A stretch of DNA of 64,000 nt, from the NCBI RefSeq assembly GCF_001922345.1, contig NZ_CP018812.1, positions 62,001 through 126,000 on the forward strand, written 5' to 3'. Shown here in pieces: positions 23,396-32,630 of this stretch; the first letter of the stretch is position 1, and each line of letters begins with the position of its first letter. The position numbers and the translations under genes were made by a program. This DNA comes from Paraburkholderia sp. SOS3. GTDB taxonomy: Bacteria; Pseudomonadota; Gammaproteobacteria; Burkholderiales; Burkholderiaceae. The notes under the pieces are model-generated. The model saw only the letters and a list, made by a program, of their open reading frames with translations, was not told where the DNA came from and ran no database searches.

Positions 23396-23737
23396 ATGCC
23401 GACCGTGACCACCGAATCGGGCCTGAAATACGAAGATCTGACCGAAGGCGCCGGCGCCGAAGCGCGTTCGGGCCAAACGGTCAGCGTTCACTACACGGGC
23501 TGGCTCACCGACGGCCAGAAGTTCGATTCGAGCAAGGACCGCAACGACCCGTTCGCGTTCGTGCTCGGCGGCGGCATGGTCATCAAGGGTTGGGATGAAG
23601 GTGTGCAAGGCATGAAGGTCGGCGGCGTGCGGCGTTTGACGATTCCGCCGCAACTGGGCTACGGTCCGCGCGGCGCGGGCGGCGTTATTCCGCCGAATGC
23701 GACGCTCGTGTTCGAAGTCGAACTGCTCGACGTCTGA
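23396..23737 (+). CDS. FKBP-type peptidyl-prolyl cis-trans isomerase
   Basis: This is a single-domain FKBP of 113 residues, which catalyses cis-trans isomerisation of Xaa-Pro bonds; it has no signal peptide, so it is cytoplasmic. Family hallmarks are complete: [16 protein letters not shown] (residues 31-46), the [22 protein letters not shown] active-site stretch (seen as MVIKGWDEG), [27 protein letters not shown] at the C-terminus (core [16 protein letters not shown]), and aromatic pocket residues Tyr, Phe, Trp and Tyr. AAGGGAG lies seven bases upstream of the ATG. It is a stand-alone gene with its own promoter-like -10. Confidence 0.96.
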   Translation: MPTVTTESGLKYEDLTEGAGAEARSGQTVSVHYTGWLTDGQKFDSSKDRNDPFAFVLGGGMVIKGWDEGVQGMKVGGVRRLTIPPQLGYGPRGAGGVIPPNATLVFEVELLDV

Positions 23738-23800
23738 GCTTCACACCGGGCTTCCAGGCCCCGAATCAGGCACTGAGCAAACGGAGAAGGCGCACAGTCT

Positions 23801-24619
23801 ATGGCCAGCGGCATCGTCACCGTTGCGTCGCCGAGCGTTTCGTTGCGGCGCTTTAGCGCAAGCGAAGCGTCGGACGTGCACGAGTTCCATCAGATCGTGC
23901 TCGGCCTCGACGGCTCGATGGTGATGGCCGTCGACGGCATCGAGCGGCAGATCGATCGGCGTTCGGCATGGCTCGTGCCGGCCGGTTCGCGGCACGACTA
24001 TGCAGGGATAGGCGACAACCGGCAGCTCGTGCTCGATTTGCCGGCCGCGTCGCTTGCGGTGCCCGAGCGACTCTTCGAACGTGCGCGGACAATGGATGTC
24101 GATAGCGCGTTGACGCAGTTAGTGGGGCAGATCGCCGCGCGCGCAACGAACGGCGTCGGCTTCGCCGAGGCAAACGATAGTCCCGCCGCGTTGCGCCATT
24201 TCAACTGGAATGCGGCTACGCAGCTATGTGCGGCGCTTGTGCAAGGCGCCCGTGGTTTCGCAAACTCTCCTGGCACATCGGATGCGCAGCGTGCCGCCGC
24301 GGGACTCGACTTCGCGCGCATCGACCGCTGGTTGCGCGTGCATCTTTCGGAGCCGCTGCGGATTGCCGATCTCGCCACGCATTGCGGCTTCGGCTTGCGG
24401 CGGTTCCATCAGCTTTTCATCGAAGCGTTCGGCGAGACGCCGCATCGTTATCTGCAGCGCTTGCGGCTCGATACGTCGATTACGCTGCTTGCGGATCCGC
24501 GCCGCTCGTTGACCGACGTCGCGCTCGATGTCGGGTTCGGCGATCAGAGCGCGTACACGCATGCGTTCACGCGCCGCTTTGGCATTGCGCCGGGGCAGTG
24601 GCGCGCGTTGCGGCACTGA
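23801..24619 (+). CDS. AraC-family transcriptional regulator
   Basis: This is a 272-residue regulator. Residues 1-110 form a cupin-type ligand-binding domain (HEFHQIVLGLDGSMVMAVDG, RSAWLVPAGSRHDYAG). Residues 170-270 are the double helix-turn-helix: IADLATHCGFGLRRFHQLFIEAFG and LTDVALDVGFGDQSAYTHAF (each quoted in part) with the typical RRFGIAPGQWR end. The ligand is unknown. It is 63 bases after the FKBP gene on the same strand and convergent with metZ, so the target is not obvious from its neighbours. Confidence 0.9.
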   Translation: MASGIVTVASPSVSLRRFSASEASDVHEFHQIVLGLDGSMVMAVDGIERQIDRRSAWLVPAGSRHDYAGIGDNRQLVLDLPAASLAVPERLFERARTMDVDSALTQLVGQIAARATNGVGFAEANDSPAALRHFNWNAATQLCAALVQGARGFANSPGTSDAQRAAAGLDFARIDRWLRVHLSEPLRIADLATHCGFGLRRFHQLFIEAFGETPHRYLQRLRLDTSITLLADPRRSLTDVALDVGFGDQSAYTHAFTRRFGIAPGQWRALRH

Positions 24620-24673
24620 ACCCCGCCTCCTTCGTTATGACACAGGCGCGCGGCAACTGCGCCATGCCGCCGC

Positions 24674-25867
24674 TTACGCGCCGTTCAGACCACGCTCGAG
24701 ATCCGCGCGAACATCGGCCGCGTCTTCGAGCCCCACCGCGAGCCGGATTAGTCCTTCGGTAATACCCGCCGCCGCGCGTGCTTCGGGCGTGATGCGCGCG
24801 TGCGTCGTCGTGGCCGGATGCGTGATCGTCGTGCGCGTATCGCCGAGATTGCCGGTGATCGAGCAGATCTTCGTGCTGTCGATAACACGCCATGCGTTTG
24901 CGCGCTGCGCTTCCGGCGTATCGCCCTTCAGTTCGAACGACAGGATCGCGCCGCCCGCCTTCTGCTGACGCTTTGCGATCGCGTATTGCGGATGCGATTC
25001 GAGACCAGGATAGAACACGCGCTTCACTGCCGGATGCGTTTCGAGCCAGCTTGCGATTGCAAGCGCATTCGACGACTGACGCTCGACGCGCAGCGACAGC
25101 GTTTCCATGCCCTTCAACAGCACCCACGCGTTGAACGCCGAGAGCGTCGGACCCGCGCTGCGTACGAACGGAAACACTTTTTCCATGATGAACTGCCGCG
25201 AGCCGACCAGCGCGCCGCCGAGCACTCGACCCTGACCGTCGAGAAACTTCGTAGCCGAATGCATGACGACATCGGCGCCAAGCTTCAGCGGCTGCTGCAG
25301 CGCGGGGCTGCAAAAACAGTTGTCGACCACGAAAAGCGCGTTCGCCGCCTTTGCGATTTTGCCGATCGCATCGATATCGGCAATTTCAGTCAGCGGGTTC
25401 GACGGCGTTTCGAGGAAAAACATTTTCGTTTCCGGGCGCACGGCGTTTTTCCATGCGTCGAGATCGGTCGGGTCGACGAATGTCGTCGTGATGCCGAACT
25501 TGCTGAAGATCTGCGAGAACATGCCGAGCGTCGAACCGAACAGGCTCTGCGAACTCACGAGGTGATCGCCCGCCTGCATCGCCGACATCACGACCGACAG
25601 AATCGCGCTCATTCCCGATGCGGTCGCCATGCACGCTTCGCCGCCTTCGAGCGCAGCGAGCCGGTCCTGGAACATCGTCACGGTCGGGTTCGTGAAGCGT
25701 GAATAGGTGTACGAGTCTTCCGAGTTCTTGAAGCGCTCGGCCGCTTCGGCCGCATTCGCGAAGACGAAGCTCGAAGTGAGGAACAACGCTTCGGAATGCT
25801 CGCCGAAGTCGCTGCGCAGCGTGCCCGAACGGACCGCGAGGGTATCGAAGTTGAAGGTATCGTCCAT
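24674..25867 (-). CDS. metZ: O-succinylhomoserine sulfhydrylase
   Basis: This is a PLP-dependent trans-sulfuration-family enzyme of 397 residues that makes homocysteine directly from O-succinyl- (or O-acetyl-) homoserine and sulfide. PLP-binding features are the SATKFLDGQGR motif (Schiff-base K207), YSRFTNPT (56-63) and the DNCFCSP segment. I start at MDDTFNFDTL, 25 codons inside the longest frame, because the longer version would read through the terminator region and GGAAAG precedes this ATG. The gene is preceded by its own promoter, a SAM-II-like aptamer and an intrinsic terminator, so it is probably shut off by S-adenosylmethionine although it lies downstream of purF. Confidence 0.94.
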   Translation of the reverse strand: MDDTFNFDTLAVRSGTLRSDFGEHSEALFLTSSFVFANAAEAAERFKNSEDSYTYSRFTNPTVTMFQDRLAALEGGEACMATASGMSAILSVVMSAMQAGDHLVSSQSLFGSTLGMFSQIFSKFGITTTFVDPTDLDAWKNAVRPETKMFFLETPSNPLTEIADIDAIGKIAKAANALFVVDNCFCSPALQQPLKLGADVVMHSATKFLDGQGRVLGGALVGSRQFIMEKVFPFVRSAGPTLSAFNAWVLLKGMETLSLRVERQSSNALAIASWLETHPAVKRVFYPGLESHPQYAIAKRQQKAGGAILSFELKGDTPEAQRANAWRVIDSTKICSITGNLGDTRTTITHPATTTHARITPEARAAAGITEGLIRLAVGLEDAADVRADLERGLNGA

Positions 25868-25927
25868 AGTCGTTCTTTCCGTTCTCTTCCGGTTGTTCCG
25901 TTGTCTCGCACCGGCACACGCCGGCAA

Positions 25928-25965
25928 CAAAAAAGCCCGCATTGCGTCGGCAATCAGCGGGCTTT
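25928..25965 (-). terminator. Intrinsic terminator in the metZ leader (riboswitch expression platform)
   Basis: On the minus strand AAAGCCCGC (25965-25957) pairs with GCGGGCTTT (25940-25932) and is followed by a run of Ts. It lies between the SAM-II-like aptamer and the metZ ATG. Its 16-base loop contains CGACGCAA (25949-25942), perfectly complementary to TTGCGTCG, the 5' strand of aptamer stem P1 (26084-26077). This gives a ready-made antiterminator pairing when the ligand is absent. It would also stop purF transcripts. Confidence 0.8.
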
Positions 25966-26012
25966 GTGTGCGGAGTAGCTTGAGCGCGAGCGGCGCGCTT
26001 GCGCGGCCACCG

Positions 26013-26086
26013 TTCGCTTTAGCTGTTTCGGGCGGCCTTTGTCAGGCTGCCCTGCGTCCGCAAGCTGAATTCAAATCGACGCAAGA
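26013..26086 (-). promoter_or_regulatory. SAM-II (SAM-alpha) type riboswitch aptamer upstream of metZ
   Basis: The minus-strand RNA shows stem P1 TTGCGTC (26084-26078) with GACGCA (26058-26053). The P1 loop reads GATTTGAATTCAGCTTGCG, carrying the conserved GATTT.A and TTGC. A variable hairpin follows at 26052-26030 (GGGC...GCCC), then the conserved pseudoknot tail GAAACAGCTAAAGCG. GATTT, TTGC and GCTAAA in this order and geometry are the signature of the SAM-II class, known upstream of metA, metC and metZ. The transcript predicted from the promoter at 26091-26099 begins just before P1. A covariance-model search was not possible here. Confidence 0.82.
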
Positions 26087-26090
26087 GGCG

Positions 26091-26099
26091 ATTCTAACA
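26091..26099 (-). promoter_or_regulatory. Extended -10 promoter of the metZ riboswitch transcript
   Basis: On the minus strand TGTTAGAAT is a TG-n extended -10 with TAGAAT (five of six). The expected start falls about seven bases on, right before the P1 stem. The -35 region, at the end of purF, is weak, as is usual for extended -10 promoters. Confidence 0.6.
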
Positions 26100-26118
26100 C
26101 CGTCGCTATCGCGCGGCG

Positions 26119-27669
26119 TCATTCGACCGACAGCTGCAAATGCAATTGCGAACGCGCTGTGCCACCGTCGATCGCGTCGCTCGCCGCATCGCGGTCCGAT
26201 TGCGCGGCCGGCGCAAGACGCGCGAGTTCGACGCCGTCGAGGTATTCGCTCGTCACGTCGCCGGTGATGTAGTTGCCATCGAAGCACGATGCATCGAAGT
26301 CTTTCAGCGCCGGATTGATGTCGCGCACCGCGTTCTTCAGCGCGTCGACGTCCTGATACACGAGGAAATCGGCGCCGATCATGCGCGCGACTTCGTCATC
26401 CGTGCGGCCGTGTGCGACGAGTTCGCCGCGCGTCGGCATATCGATGCCGTATACGTTCGGGAATTTCACCGGCGGCGCCGCCGACGCGAAGATCACCTTG
26501 TTCGCGCCCGCGTGGCGTGCCATCTGCACGATTTCATGCGACGTCGTGCCGCGCACGATCGAATCGTCGACGATCAGCACGTTCCTGCCCTTGAACTCGA
26601 TGCCCATCGCGTTGAGCTTCTGGCGCACCGACTTCTTGCGCACGGCCTGGCCCGGCATGATGAAGGTGCGGCCCACGTAGCGGTTCTTGAAGAAGCCTTC
26701 GCGATACTCGACGCCGAGCTTGGCGGCAACCTGCATCGCTGCAGGGCGCGACGAATCGGGAATCGGCATCACGACGTCGATCTTCAGGTCGGCCGGCAAG
26801 ACGCGCCTGATCTTCTCGGCCAGATAGTCGCCCATGCGCAGACGCGCGTTATATACGGGCACGCCGTCGAGCACCGAGTCCGGACGCGCGAGATAGACGA
26901 GTTCGAAAATGCAGGGGTTCAGGCTTGCGTTCGTCGCGCACTGCTGCGCGTGGAAGTTACCGTCGAGATCGATAAACACCGCCTCGCCCGGCTGCACGTC
27001 GCGCACGAATTCGAAGCCGATGCCCTCGAGCGCCACCGATTCCGATGCGAGCATCCATTCGGTGCCGTGTTCCGTCTCGAGCTTGCCGATGCACAGAGGG
27101 CGAATCCCGAACGGGTCGCGGAAACCGACGAGGCCGTATCCCGCGATCAGCGACACGATCGCGTACGAACCGCGCACGCGGCGATGAACGCCCGACACGG
27201 CCTTGAACAGCGCCGCTGGATCGAGTTCGAGGCCCGAGCTCGCGAGCTGCAGTTCGTGCGCGAACACGTTGAGCAGCACTTCGGTGTCGGAGTTCGTGTT
27301 GATGTGACGGCGATCGACGCGGAACATCTCGTCTTTCAGCTGCGGCCAGTTGGTCAGATTGCCGTTGTGCGCGAGGATGATGCCGAACGGCGCGTTCACG
27401 TAGAACGGCTGCGCTTCCTCTTCGCTCGACGCGGAACCCGCAGTCGGGTAGCGCACCTGGCCGATACCGACGTTGCCCGGCAAGCTGCGCATGTTGCGCG
27501 TGCGGAACACGTCGCGCACCATGCCGTTCGCCTTGTGCATGTGGAAGTTGCTGCCGTTCGCCGTCGCGATGCCCGCGGCGTCCTGACCGCGGTGCTGCAG
27601 CAGCAGCAGGCTGTCATAGATCAGCTGGTTGACCGGGGATTGGGAAACTACGCCTACGATGCCGCACAT
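26119..27669 (-). CDS. purF: Amidophosphoribosyltransferase
   Basis: PurF catalyses the first committed step of purine synthesis, making 5-phosphoribosylamine from PRPP and glutamine. The 516 residues show an N-terminal class II glutaminase starting MCGIVGVVSQ (catalytic Cys after Met removal), HRGQDAAGIAT, and RYPTAGSASSEEEAQPF. The phosphoribosyltransferase half has the PRPP motif VLIVDDSIVRGTTS near residue 365. The C-terminal region (about 450-516) is Ala/Arg/Asp-rich. It follows cvpA by 69 bases in the folC-SPOR-cvpA-purF string, the neighbourhood from which cvpA takes its link to purF. Confidence 0.97.
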   Translation of the reverse strand: MCGIVGVVSQSPVNQLIYDSLLLLQHRGQDAAGIATANGSNFHMHKANGMVRDVFRTRNMRSLPGNVGIGQVRYPTAGSASSEEEAQPFYVNAPFGIILAHNGNLTNWPQLKDEMFRVDRRHINTNSDTEVLLNVFAHELQLASSGLELDPAALFKAVSGVHRRVRGSYAIVSLIAGYGLVGFRDPFGIRPLCIGKLETEHGTEWMLASESVALEGIGFEFVRDVQPGEAVFIDLDGNFHAQQCATNASLNPCIFELVYLARPDSVLDGVPVYNARLRMGDYLAEKIRRVLPADLKIDVVMPIPDSSRPAAMQVAAKLGVEYREGFFKNRYVGRTFIMPGQAVRKKSVRQKLNAMGIEFKGRNVLIVDDSIVRGTTSHEIVQMARHAGANKVIFASAAPPVKFPNVYGIDMPTRGELVAHGRTDDEVARMIGADFLVYQDVDALKNAVRDINPALKDFDASCFDGNYITGDVTSEYLDGVELARLAPAAQSDRDAASDAIDGGTARSQLHLQLSVE

Positions 27670-27738
27670 GGCATGTCCTTCAAAGGTACGAAATTCGTTA
27701 CGGCGGCCGGCTTGCTTGCGCCGGCGTGCCGCCGCGCT

Positions 27739-28284
27739 TCACGGGCCGGAGGAGGCCGCGGTGTTGCCGTCCGCCCCGGCGCTCACGTCGTCTACATGCA
27801 CGTACGCCGCAATTGCATCCGGAAGCAACGGCTTCAACTCTCGCACGCCCTGCTCCGCATACGGCCGCAGCAACGCGTTACGCCAGAATGCCTGCTGGGG
27901 CAGTTCGGTCAGTCCTGCGAGCGCGACCAGAACCAGCACCAGAATGACCCCGCGCACGAGGCCAAACATCAATCCAAGCGAGCGGTCCACGCCGCTCAAC
28001 CCCGATACCTGCACCAACCGGCTGAGCAAGGCGTTTGCCACCCCCGCCACCAGCATCACCGCGATCACGATGACCGCAAACGCAAGCAGCCATTGTGTCA
28101 GCGCACCGCCTGGCCAATGCTCGGGCATGTACGGCACGACGAGCCCGACAAACCGGCATGCGACCAGAAACGCCACGATCCAGCCGATCAGCCCGAAAAT
28201 TTCGGACAGGAAGCCGCGCCACGTGCCGCGCAGCGCCGACAGGCCGATCACCGCCATAACAGCGTAGTCGAACGCAGTGAACAT
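27739..28284 (-). CDS. cvpA: CvpA-family membrane protein
   Basis: This is a 181-residue inner-membrane protein with four predicted membrane segments (about 5-25, 30-50, 63-88 and 103-125) and an Ala-rich C-terminal tail. Family motifs are FDYAVMAVIGLSALRGTWRGF (quoted: SALRGTWRGF) and DRSLGLMFGLVRG. In E. coli CvpA is needed for colicin V production and affects envelope stress tolerance; its exact activity is unclear. It sits seven bases after the SPOR gene and just upstream of purF, the conserved proteobacterial arrangement. Confidence 0.92.
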   Translation of the reverse strand: MFTAFDYAVMAVIGLSALRGTWRGFLSEIFGLIGWIVAFLVACRFVGLVVPYMPEHWPGGALTQWLLAFAVIVIAVMLVAGVANALLSRLVQVSGLSGVDRSLGLMFGLVRGVILVLVLVALAGLTELPQQAFWRNALLRPYAEQGVRELKPLLPDAIAAYVHVDDVSAGADGNTAASSGP

Positions 28285-28291
28285 CGCCGGC

Positions 28292-29248
28292 TTATTGCGC
28301 CGAACCGTTGTTCGGGCCCGACGTCAAGCCGGCTTCACGAACCTTCGCTATCGCCGCCGACGCTGCCGCGCGGTCCGCAAACGGCCCTGCGCGCAGCAAT
28401 GTTCGCATCGAACCGTCGGCTTGCTTCCGCTTTTCGAGATATGCGGGCACGCCGGCCGCTTTCAACTTGCTGGCCCAGCTACGCGCGCTCGCGTCATCGG
28501 AAAACGAGCCCAGTTGCACCGCGAAGCGGTTGCCCGGCGGCGACGTCGGCGTGCCGGATTCGGCAAGCGCGGCTGTCGCGCTCTGCGCGGTGGATTCTGG
28601 CCGTGTGCCTGTCTGGGTTGCCGATTGCGTCGATCTGGCTGCCGGTTTCGCCGCAGCCGCGTTGTTCGCAGCTGTTACGGGCGCCTGCTGAACCTTGCCG
28701 GCAGACTGCGTTTGCTGTTGCGCCTGCTTCCCCGGTTCTTCACCCTGCGTGTGTGTCTGTGTCGCGCCGTCACGGCTCGACGACCCGTTCGCGGCGGTCG
28801 CCGACGGCGCCGGCACGCTTTGCACGCCCGCCGCGGCACCCTGGGCACCTTCGGGTGCGACCGGGTTATCGGGCGCAACGCCCGCCTGGGTATCTTGCGG
28901 ATCCTGCACGCGTGCCCGCGATACGGGGCGACTCGGAATATCGATTGAAATATCGTCGGTGACGGGCTTCGGGTGCGAATCGAGCACCATCGGCAGGATA
29001 ACGACCGCCGCGACCACCAGTGCGATCGCGCCGACCAGACGCCGCCGCGCGCGCTGCTTTTCCGGCAAGGTGGGATCGAGAAGCATCGCGTCTGCATCGC
29101 CGGCCCGTTCGGTGCGCCGGGTTCGCCTTTCGACGCGCTCGCTACGATCGGCCGCGCTTGAACTCCGGTTTGAGCCCCGTCTGGAACTGGAATTTGCGCC
29201 GCGCCGGCCGGACGCGTCGTCTTTCTTGCCGAACGAGAAAATTGCCAT
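28292..29248 (-). CDS. SPOR-domain cell-division protein (DedD-like)
   Basis: This is a 318-residue single-pass membrane protein. It has a short Arg/Ser-rich cytoplasmic N-terminus, one transmembrane helix at about 71-89 (LVGAIALVVAAVVILPMVL), a long disordered Ala/Gln/Thr-rich periplasmic linker and a C-terminal SPOR domain (about 238-312, FAVQLGSFSDDASARSWASK). SPOR domains bind denuded septal peptidoglycan, so the protein should collect at the division site. Position between folC and cvpA matches dedD in other proteobacteria. The start MAIFSFGKKDD is followed by the expected basic segment. Confidence 0.9.
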   Translation of the reverse strand: MAIFSFGKKDDASGRRGANSSSRRGSNRSSSAADRSERVERRTRRTERAGDADAMLLDPTLPEKQRARRRLVGAIALVVAAVVILPMVLDSHPKPVTDDISIDIPSRPVSRARVQDPQDTQAGVAPDNPVAPEGAQGAAAGVQSVPAPSATAANGSSSRDGATQTHTQGEEPGKQAQQQTQSAGKVQQAPVTAANNAAAAKPAARSTQSATQTGTRPESTAQSATAALAESGTPTSPPGNRFAVQLGSFSDDASARSWASKLKAAGVPAYLEKRKQADGSMRTLLRAGPFADRAAASAAIAKVREAGLTSGPNNGSAQ

Positions 29249-29276
29249 GAATGCCTTGGTTCGAGGCTGCCCGCGT

Positions 29277-30599
29277 TCAGTGTTGCTGCGATTTCCGCCA
29301 GGCCATCACGCCCGCAACGGTAAAGAAACTTCCGAAAACCACGATTCTATCATTGTCGGAGGCCCGTTTTAACGCATCCTGAAATGCTGCCGAAGGCGAA
29401 GCGAAGCGCGTCACGCTGTGGTCCGCACTATCGGCAACACCGGCGGCAACACCGGCGTCGCGCAGTGCGGCCTCGAGTTGCTCCGCGGACGCGCCGCGCG
29501 GCGTCGGCAGGTCGGTCACGCACCAATGGTCAATTTCGCCCTTCAGATGGCCAAGCACGCCTGCAATGTCTTTATCGCGCATTGAGCCGAACACCGCGTA
29601 AGTGTACGGAAAATAGCCCATATTGCCGAGATTTTGCGCGAGCACCGCTGCCGCGTGCGGATTGTGCCCAACGTCGAGCACGACTGACGGCTTGCCCGGC
29701 AACACCTGGAATCGGCCCGGCAATTCCACGTTTGCGAGGCCGAGGCGAATGTCTTGCGCAGAAACCGGCAGCCGGTCGCGCAACGCTTCGAGACCCGCGA
29801 GCGCAGCCGACGTATTGATCAGCTGGTTGGCGCCGCGCAACGCCGGATAAGCGAGCGCCGAACGGCGCAGCGAACGGCCGACGTAATTCCACTGCTGGCG
29901 CTCGCTGCCCGCCTGCCCCTCGTAGCGAAAATCCTTGCCGAACATCCATAGATCGGCGCCGATCTTGTGCGCATGATCGATCAACGTCTGCGGCGGCAGC
30001 GGGTCGGCGCAAATCGCCGGCTTGCCCGCGCGGAAAATGCCGGCCTTCTCGAACGCGATCTTGTCGCGCGTATCGCCGAGGTACTCGGTGTGATCGATGT
30101 CGATGCTCGTGATGATCGCGCAATCGGCATCGAGAATATTGACTGCGTCGAGGCGTCCGCCAAGGCCCACTTCCATGACGACTGCGTCGAGGCCGCGCGA
30201 CGCGAACAGATGCATGATCGCGAGCGTCGTGAATTCGAAGTACGTCAACGACGGCTGCCCGGCGAGGCTCAGGCGCGCTTTTTCGACCGCTTCGAAGTGC
30301 GGCAGCAGATCGGCGTCGCTCGCGTTCTGCCCGTTCACGCGTGCACGTTCGTTGAACGACAGCAGATGCGGCGATGTGTGACAGCCGACCGTATAGCCGG
30401 CGCGCAGCAGGATCGACTCGAGAATCGCGCAGGTCGACCCCTTGCCGTTGGTGCCGCCGACCGTGATCACCGGACATGCGAACGACAATTGCAATGCGTC
30501 GCGAACCCGGCTGATTCGCGCGAGGCCCATATCGATACCGACCGGATGCGCAGTTTCGAGATGCGTGAGCCACGCATCGAGGGTGGGGAATGTGCTCAT
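29277..30599 (-). CDS. folC: Bifunctional dihydrofolate / folylpolyglutamate synthase
   Basis: FolC adds glutamate to dihydropteroate and then further glutamates to reduced folates, using ATP. It is 440 residues from the ATG at 30599; nine upstream codons in the longest frame lack an RBS and family support. The P-loop is GTNGKGST (49-56); other motifs are TSPHLLSFNER, the Mg-binding MEVGLGGRLDAVN, and DIDHTEYLGDT. The C-terminal Mur-ligase-like domain contains LDVGHNPHAA. It sits between accD and the SPOR gene, as in many proteobacteria. Confidence 0.96.
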   Translation of the reverse strand: MSTFPTLDAWLTHLETAHPVGIDMGLARISRVRDALQLSFACPVITVGGTNGKGSTCAILESILLRAGYTVGCHTSPHLLSFNERARVNGQNASDADLLPHFEAVEKARLSLAGQPSLTYFEFTTLAIMHLFASRGLDAVVMEVGLGGRLDAVNILDADCAIITSIDIDHTEYLGDTRDKIAFEKAGIFRAGKPAICADPLPPQTLIDHAHKIGADLWMFGKDFRYEGQAGSERQQWNYVGRSLRRSALAYPALRGANQLINTSAALAGLEALRDRLPVSAQDIRLGLANVELPGRFQVLPGKPSVVLDVGHNPHAAAVLAQNLGNMGYFPYTYAVFGSMRDKDIAGVLGHLKGEIDHWCVTDLPTPRGASAEQLEAALRDAGVAAGVADSADHSVTRFASPSAAFQDALKRASDNDRIVVFGSFFTVAGVMAWRKSQQH

Positions 30600-30639
30600 C
30601 GAATGAAACGGAAGTGCGGTCCGCAATTATCGCGGAAAC

Positions 30640-30677
30640 GACAACGCGCCGCTTGCTGTCGCTCGCGGCGCGTTGTC
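30640..30677. repeat. Strong inverted repeat between accD and folC
   Basis: GACAACGCGCCGC (30640-30652) and GCGGCGCGTTGTC (30665-30677) form a perfect 13-bp stem with a 12-base loop. No T-run follows on either strand. It lies in the 169-base accD-folC gap and could be an mRNA-stabilising or partial termination structure. Confidence 0.6.
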
Positions 30678-30768
30678 TGTGCATCACGGCGTACGAGGCG
30701 CGCAAGCGCCGTCAGTGGGTTTGGCCTGGCCCTCGGCGGCCTGAACGCCTCCCTGCCGAATCGTTGGA

Positions 30769-31641
<873 letters not shown>

Positions 31642-31737
31642 ATTGATTTTCTCCGGGCCTCCGGTACGCGTCACTTCACGCGCAATGCGCGCAACGCGTA
31701 CCGACGACCTTGTTTCTGATGTTGATCGATTGGCTGA

Positions 31738-32559
31738 TCAGGCTGTGCGGGCGCCCGCACCAATCGAATCGATTGCCTGACGGATTTCCCTGATAAACCG
31801 GGTCAGCGATTCGGCGGCGGCTTCGGGAGCCGCGTCTTCGAGCAGATTGACGATCCGGCTGCCGATCACGACTGCATCGGAGACTTCCGCCACTGCCCGC
31901 GCCGACTGCGCATCGCGAATGCCGAATCCGACCCCAACCGGAAGCGGCACCCGCGACTTGATGGCCGGGATTTTACCTGCAATATCAAGAACGTCCAGAT
32001 GCGCCGCACCGGTCACACCTTTCAGCGACACGTAATAGACGTAACCGCTCGCCACGCGGCCGACCGCCGCGATGCGTTCGTCGGTCGAGGTCGGCGCGAG
32101 CAGGAAGATCGGATCGATGCCGGCGGTCTTCATTTTCTCGGCGAACGGCCCGCATTCCTCAGGCGGGTAATCGACGACCAGCACGCCGTCCACGCCCGCT
32201 TCGTTCGCGGCTTTCGCGAATGCGTCGGCGCCGATCCGCTCGATCGGGTTCGCGTAGCCCATCAGCACGATCGGCGTTTTGTCGTCTTTCTCGCGGAAGC
32301 GCTTCACATCCGCGAGCACATCGTTCAGCGTGACGCCTTTCGCGAGCGCGCGCTCCGACGAGCGTTGAATGACCGGGCCGTCTGCCATCGGGTCTGAAAA
32401 CGGTACACCGAGCTCGATGACGTCCGCGCCGCCTGCGACGAGCGCGTGCATGAATTCGACGGTGCGCTTCGGATCAGGGTCGCCCGCGGTGATGAACGGG
32501 ATCAGGCCTTTGCGTTTTTGTGCGGCAAGGGCCGCGAATACCTGGTTGATTCGTGACAT
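31738..32559 (-). CDS. trpA: Tryptophan synthase alpha subunit
   Basis: TrpA cleaves indole-3-glycerol phosphate to indole and glyceraldehyde-3-phosphate; indole is channelled to TrpB. The 273 residues include the catalytic pair E49 ([12 protein letters not shown]) and D60 (MADGPVIQ), and the phosphate-binding [10 protein letters not shown] segment near residue 205. Unusually for bacteria outside this group, trpA is separated from trpB by a DNA methyltransferase gene, though all are on one strand with short gaps. Confidence 0.97.
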   Translation of the reverse strand: MSRINQVFAALAAQKRKGLIPFITAGDPDPKRTVEFMHALVAGGADVIELGVPFSDPMADGPVIQRSSERALAKGVTLNDVLADVKRFREKDDKTPIVLMGYANPIERIGADAFAKAANEAGVDGVLVVDYPPEECGPFAEKMKTAGIDPIFLLAPTSTDERIAAVGRVASGYVYYVSLKGVTGAAHLDVLDIAGKIPAIKSRVPLPVGVGFGIRDAQSARAVAEVSDAVVIGSRIVNLLEDAAPEAAAESLTRFIREIRQAIDSIGAGARTA

Positions 32560-32630
32560 GTTGATTTTCTCGAAGTCGATTGACTGCGCGCTGGTCTGGC
32601 TGACCTGTCGGCGTAACGCGGGCTCGGCGA

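Noticed and set aside
26140..28962. Long plus-strand frame across purF, cvpA and the SPOR gene
   Set aside because: It is antisense to three well-supported genes, has biased shadow composition and no domain resemblance.
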